From Candidatus Gottesmanbacteria bacterium CG_4_10_14_0_8_um_filter_37_24 (GTDB taxonomy: Bacteria > Patescibacteriota > Microgenomatia > 2-02-FULL-39-11), in NCBI GenBank assembly GCA_002785215.1, contig PFMK01000093.1, positions 1-7,464 on the forward strand: a stretch of DNA of 7,464 bases, written 5' to 3'. The position numbers were made by a program, and so were the translations under genes. Under the pieces are notes generated by a model, which was not told the DNA's origin, did no database searches, and worked only from the letters and a program-made list of their open reading frames with translations. This document shows, in pieces, positions 5,786 through 7,464 of this stretch (positions are counted from its first letter, which is position 1; each line of letters starts with the position of its first letter).

Positions 5786-6760
5786 GTGATGAAATCAAAC
5801 CTAAGTTATCATTATTTCCCAAATAATATTTTGTATAAGGAGGCAGTACTGAGTTTGATTGAGATGATAAAGAAGAATGAAGAACGGAAATTGAAATCTC
5901 TAATTCTTCTTTCAGGAGGTAGTGTCATAAATAGTTACCCGTATCTTCTCGATTACTTGAAAGAAAATCCCGGTTTATCAAAGTACATGGCATTTGCCCA
6001 AGTTGATGAAAGATTTCAACCTCACGGTGATGAAAAGAATGTGAACGCTGAAGAGATCAGAAAAACAGGTTTGTGGGAGGTTTGTGAAAAATATGGAATA
6101 CCTTATTTTCTGGTGTCCCAGGAGAAAACACTGACCAGCGCAGCAAACAGATATAATCAGCTTCTGACTAAATTATTTTGTGAGTATGACCGTAAAATTG
6201 CTGTGCTTGGCATAGGGGCAGACGGGCATACAGCAGGACTATTGCCTGGATACTCGGTGTTTTGGAACAAGGAGTCCGGTAAATCCTCGGTACCGAATTT
6301 TTCAGACTCTCACGGGTTTACCCGCAATCCAAAGTTTTTTGGCAAAGTATCAGATCACAAGACATTCGGACCAGGGCAGCATTTAGTTCGGTCTTTCAAA
6401 ATTGGTACCTTTGGATTTAGGAATAAGGGGAGAAAAATAGTATGTCAGCTACTCAGTTCGGTCTTCAAAAAAGGCACTTTCGGCTTTACGGAAAAAGTAG
6501 ATGTTCCATTTCCAAAAAAGAAGTATGTTATCGGTTACGAAAACCGCGGGATCTTCCCGCAAAGAATATCTATCACCCCTTATGCTATAAATCAATTAGA
6601 CTGCGCGTATGTACTAGCTTCTGGAGAGGAAAAAAAAGATATTCTGGCACAATTTATCTCAAATGAAAATTCATCCTGCCTAAACGATTTTCCTACAGGT
6701 ATTTTATACGATGTTCCTCAGGTTGAAGTCTTTTCAGATCAGGTCATGTCGTCTTCATAA
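5786..6760 (+). CDS. pgl: 6-phosphogluconolactonase with a large internal insertion
   Basis: This cytoplasmic enzyme hydrolyses 6-phosphogluconolactone to 6-phosphogluconate, the second step of the oxidative pentose phosphate pathway. It is of the SOL/DevB type. It shows ILLSGGS (40-46), QVDERF (72-77) with the following NVNAEEIRKTGL, and the active-site motif GIGADGHTAGLLPG (142-155) with His148. RISITPYAINQLDCAYVLASGEEKKDIL follows near the C-terminus. At 324 residues it is about 70-80 longer than usual. The excess lies between about residues 164 and 243, right after the active-site segment, and contains a nucleotide repeat. GTG 5786 directly follows the previous stop codon, but ATG 5789 is equally possible, giving 323 residues. 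No Shine-Dalgarno site is visible, so coupling to the CoA gene is likely. Zwf, which makes its substrate, is next downstream. Whether the inserted form is active is unknown. Confidence 0.9.
   Translation: MMKSNLSYHYFPNNILYKEAVLSLIEMIKKNEERKLKSLILLSGGSVINSYPYLLDYLKENPGLSKYMAFAQVDERFQPHGDEKNVNAEEIRKTGLWEVCEKYGIPYFLVSQEKTLTSAANRYNQLLTKLFCEYDRKIAVLGIGADGHTAGLLPGYSVFWNKESGKSSVPNFSDSHGFTRNPKFFGKVSDHKTFGPGQHLVRSFKIGTFGFRNKGRKIVCQLLSSVFKKGTFGFTEKVDVPFPKKKYVIGYENRGIFPQRISITPYAINQLDCAYVLASGEEKKDILAQFISNENSSCLNDFPTGILYDVPQVEVFSDQVMSSS
6275..6515. repeat. Repeat-bearing insert within pgl
   Basis: This stretch encodes residues of about 164-243, which have no counterpart in ordinary 6-phosphogluconolactonases. 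It holds the palindrome TCGGTACCGA (6287-6296) and a small hairpin, CGGGT-TT-ACCCG, near 6315. It also holds a degenerate direct repeat: 6374-6418 and 6443-6487, about 70 nt apart, sharing GTTCGGTCTT-CAAAA and a segment coding for GTFGF. A one-base difference between the copies changes the reading phase of their first halves (VRSFKIGTFGF versus SSVFKKGTFGF). That fits duplicated non-coding DNA better than duplicated protein. The insert ends are estimates. Confidence 0.6.
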
Positions 6761-6797
6761 AATATTTGTTTTGATACTTAATTTCATGGTATTTTTC

Positions 6798-6806
6798 TGC
6801 TATACT
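6798..6806 (+). promoter_or_regulatory. Extended -10 promoter candidate for zwf
   Basis: TGCTATACT is an extended -10 box (TG-N-TATACT, with five of six -10 bases matching). A TTGATA at 6771-6776 lies 24 nt upstream, too far for a normal -35, so the extended -10 would have to carry recognition. Transcription would begin near 6813 and include the palindromic element at 6831-6884 in the leader of zwf. Confidence 0.4.
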
Positions 6807-6830
6807 GAAACGGCTTAAAAGTGTTCCAGC

Positions 6831-6884
6831 ATATACCCTTCTAGACTGATCCCGATTAAATAGGGATGCAGTAAGAAGGGTAGA
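6831..6884. repeat. Long hairpin in the zwf leader, repeat family copy 2
   Basis: The ends ATATACCCTTCTA (6831-6843) and AGTAAGAAGGGTAGA (6870-6884) are identical to those of the element at 655-739. TACCCTTCT (6834-6842) pairs with AGAAGGGTA (6874-6882). ACTGATCCC (6845-6853) pairs with GGGAT-G-CAGT (6863-6872) with one bulged G, leaving a 9-nt loop. The total is about 18 base pairs. The interior differs in sequence from copy 1 but is still self-complementary. No T-run follows, so it is not a typical terminator. It ends 14 bp before the zwf start. Confidence 0.75.
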
Positions 6885-6898
6885 TAGTATTTAGAGCT

Positions 6899-7464
6899 AT
6901 GGATGCAACAATATCTCCTTTCGTTATGGTGATTTTCGGGGCAACCGGTGACCTGACTGGAAGAAAACTGATGCCGGCTATATATAACCTGTTATCCCAA
7001 AAAATATTACCGGACAGGTTTCATATTGTCGGGGTAGCCAGGAGAAATATGACACACGATCAGTTCCGGAATTTAATGCATGAGGCATTAACTGACCATT
7101 TCAAACCACAACTGGATAGCTCTGTATGGCATAAGCTGGCAAATAATCTATATTACCAGGATGGATATTTTGAAAAACCGGAAACATATAACAAATTAGT
7201 ACATCTGCTTGCTACTTTCGACAAGGAAGTAGGCGCCTGCATAAGCAGGTTCTTTTACCTGGCTACACCTCCTGAGCATTATTCCTCTATTCTGGACCAT
7301 CTGGATAAGTCAAAATTGTCAGAAGGTTGTGGCCAGGGAAGTAAAAAATGGACCAAGGTACTTATAGAGAAGCCTTTCGGTAAAGATCTGGAAACTGCAA
7401 AACAGTTGGAATATAAGCTGTCTAAAGTTTTTGATGAAAGACAGATATACAGAATAGATCATTA
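6899..7464 (+). CDS. zwf: Glucose-6-phosphate 1-dehydrogenase, N-terminal part (3' truncated by window)
   Basis: This cytoplasmic enzyme oxidises glucose-6-phosphate to 6-phosphoglucono-lactone with NADP+ (or NAD+), the entry step of the oxidative pentose phosphate pathway. It supplies the substrate of the lactonase encoded just upstream. The frame runs from ATG 6899 to the window end with 188 complete codons; intact enzymes have roughly 450-510 residues. The Rossmann nucleotide-binding motif VIFGATGDLTGRKLMPAIYN sits at 12-31, FFYLATPPEHY at about 120, and IEKPFGKDL at 156-164. The window ends in RIDH (185-188), the start of the RIDHYLGKE substrate-binding signature. An in-frame TAG at 6881 and no earlier ATG support this start; no strong Shine-Dalgarno site is visible. 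Cofactor preference cannot be judged with confidence. The leader contains a long hairpin that may affect expression. Confidence 0.93.
   Translation, partial: MDATISPFVMVIFGATGDLTGRKLMPAIYNLLSQKILPDRFHIVGVARRNMTHDQFRNLMHEALTDHFKPQLDSSVWHKLANNLYYQDGYFEKPETYNKLVHLLATFDKEVGACISRFFYLATPPEHYSSILDHLDKSKLSEGCGQGSKKWTKVLIEKPFGKDLETAKQLEYKLSKVFDERQIYRIDH

Noticed and set aside
5836..5843. Strong Shine-Dalgarno-like TAAGGAGG inside pgl
   Set aside because: It encodes Tyr-Lys-Glu within the N-terminal helix. Starting after it would remove conserved family sequence and there is no well-placed ATG, so it is taken as chance codon use.

Overview
The window reads as bacterial DNA of moderate to low GC, with genes packed head to tail on the + strand. 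It most resembles a Candidate Phyla Radiation (Patescibacteria, perhaps Microgenomates-like) genome. This is an inference from four things: short spacers, weak or absent Shine-Dalgarno sites, palindromic repeats both between and inside genes, and archaeal-type CoA enzymes next to ordinary bacterial sugar genes. No rRNA or other taxonomic marker is present, so the placement is tentative.

Layout. (1) 3-596 is the C-terminal half of a GT4 glycosyltransferase whose start lies outside the window. (2) 597-951 has no intact gene. It holds a 9-bp hairpin, a long imperfect palindrome (655-739), a truncated four-helix-bundle (23S rRNA intervening-sequence) protein remnant bounded by 24-bp imperfect inverted repeats, and a good sigma70-type promoter (870-898). 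(3) 952-2013 is a complete second GT4 glycosyltransferase. (4) 2042-3099 is a YdcF-like (DUF218) protein split by a one-base frameshift at an A run near 2345. (5) 3113-4552 is a GT5 glycogen/starch synthase. (6) 4667-5785 is a fusion of an archaeal-type phosphopantetheine adenylyltransferase with a GTP-dependent dephospho-CoA kinase (DUF359). (7) 5786-6760 is a 6-phosphogluconolactonase. (8) 6761-6898 is a zwf leader with an extended -10 promoter candidate and a second copy of the palindromic repeat. (9) 6899-7464 is the N-terminal part of glucose-6-phosphate dehydrogenase, cut by the window end.

Together the genes cover sugar polymer synthesis (GlgA), glycan or glycolipid assembly (two GT4 enzymes), the first two steps of the oxidative pentose phosphate pathway (Zwf, Pgl) and the last two steps of CoA synthesis. 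A glycogen store feeding glucose-6-phosphate into NADPH production would be coherent, but the intermediate enzymes are not in view.

The most unusual signal is repeat DNA that appears to have entered reading frames without breaking them. One is a roughly 84-nt GC-rich insert with a perfect 16-bp palindrome and an 18-nt direct repeat, inside the adenylyltransferase domain. The other is an approximately 80-residue insert with a 70-nt-period repeat, in the 6-phosphogluconolactonase just after its active-site motif. Two intergenic palindromes also share identical end sequences but have different, still self-complementary, interiors.
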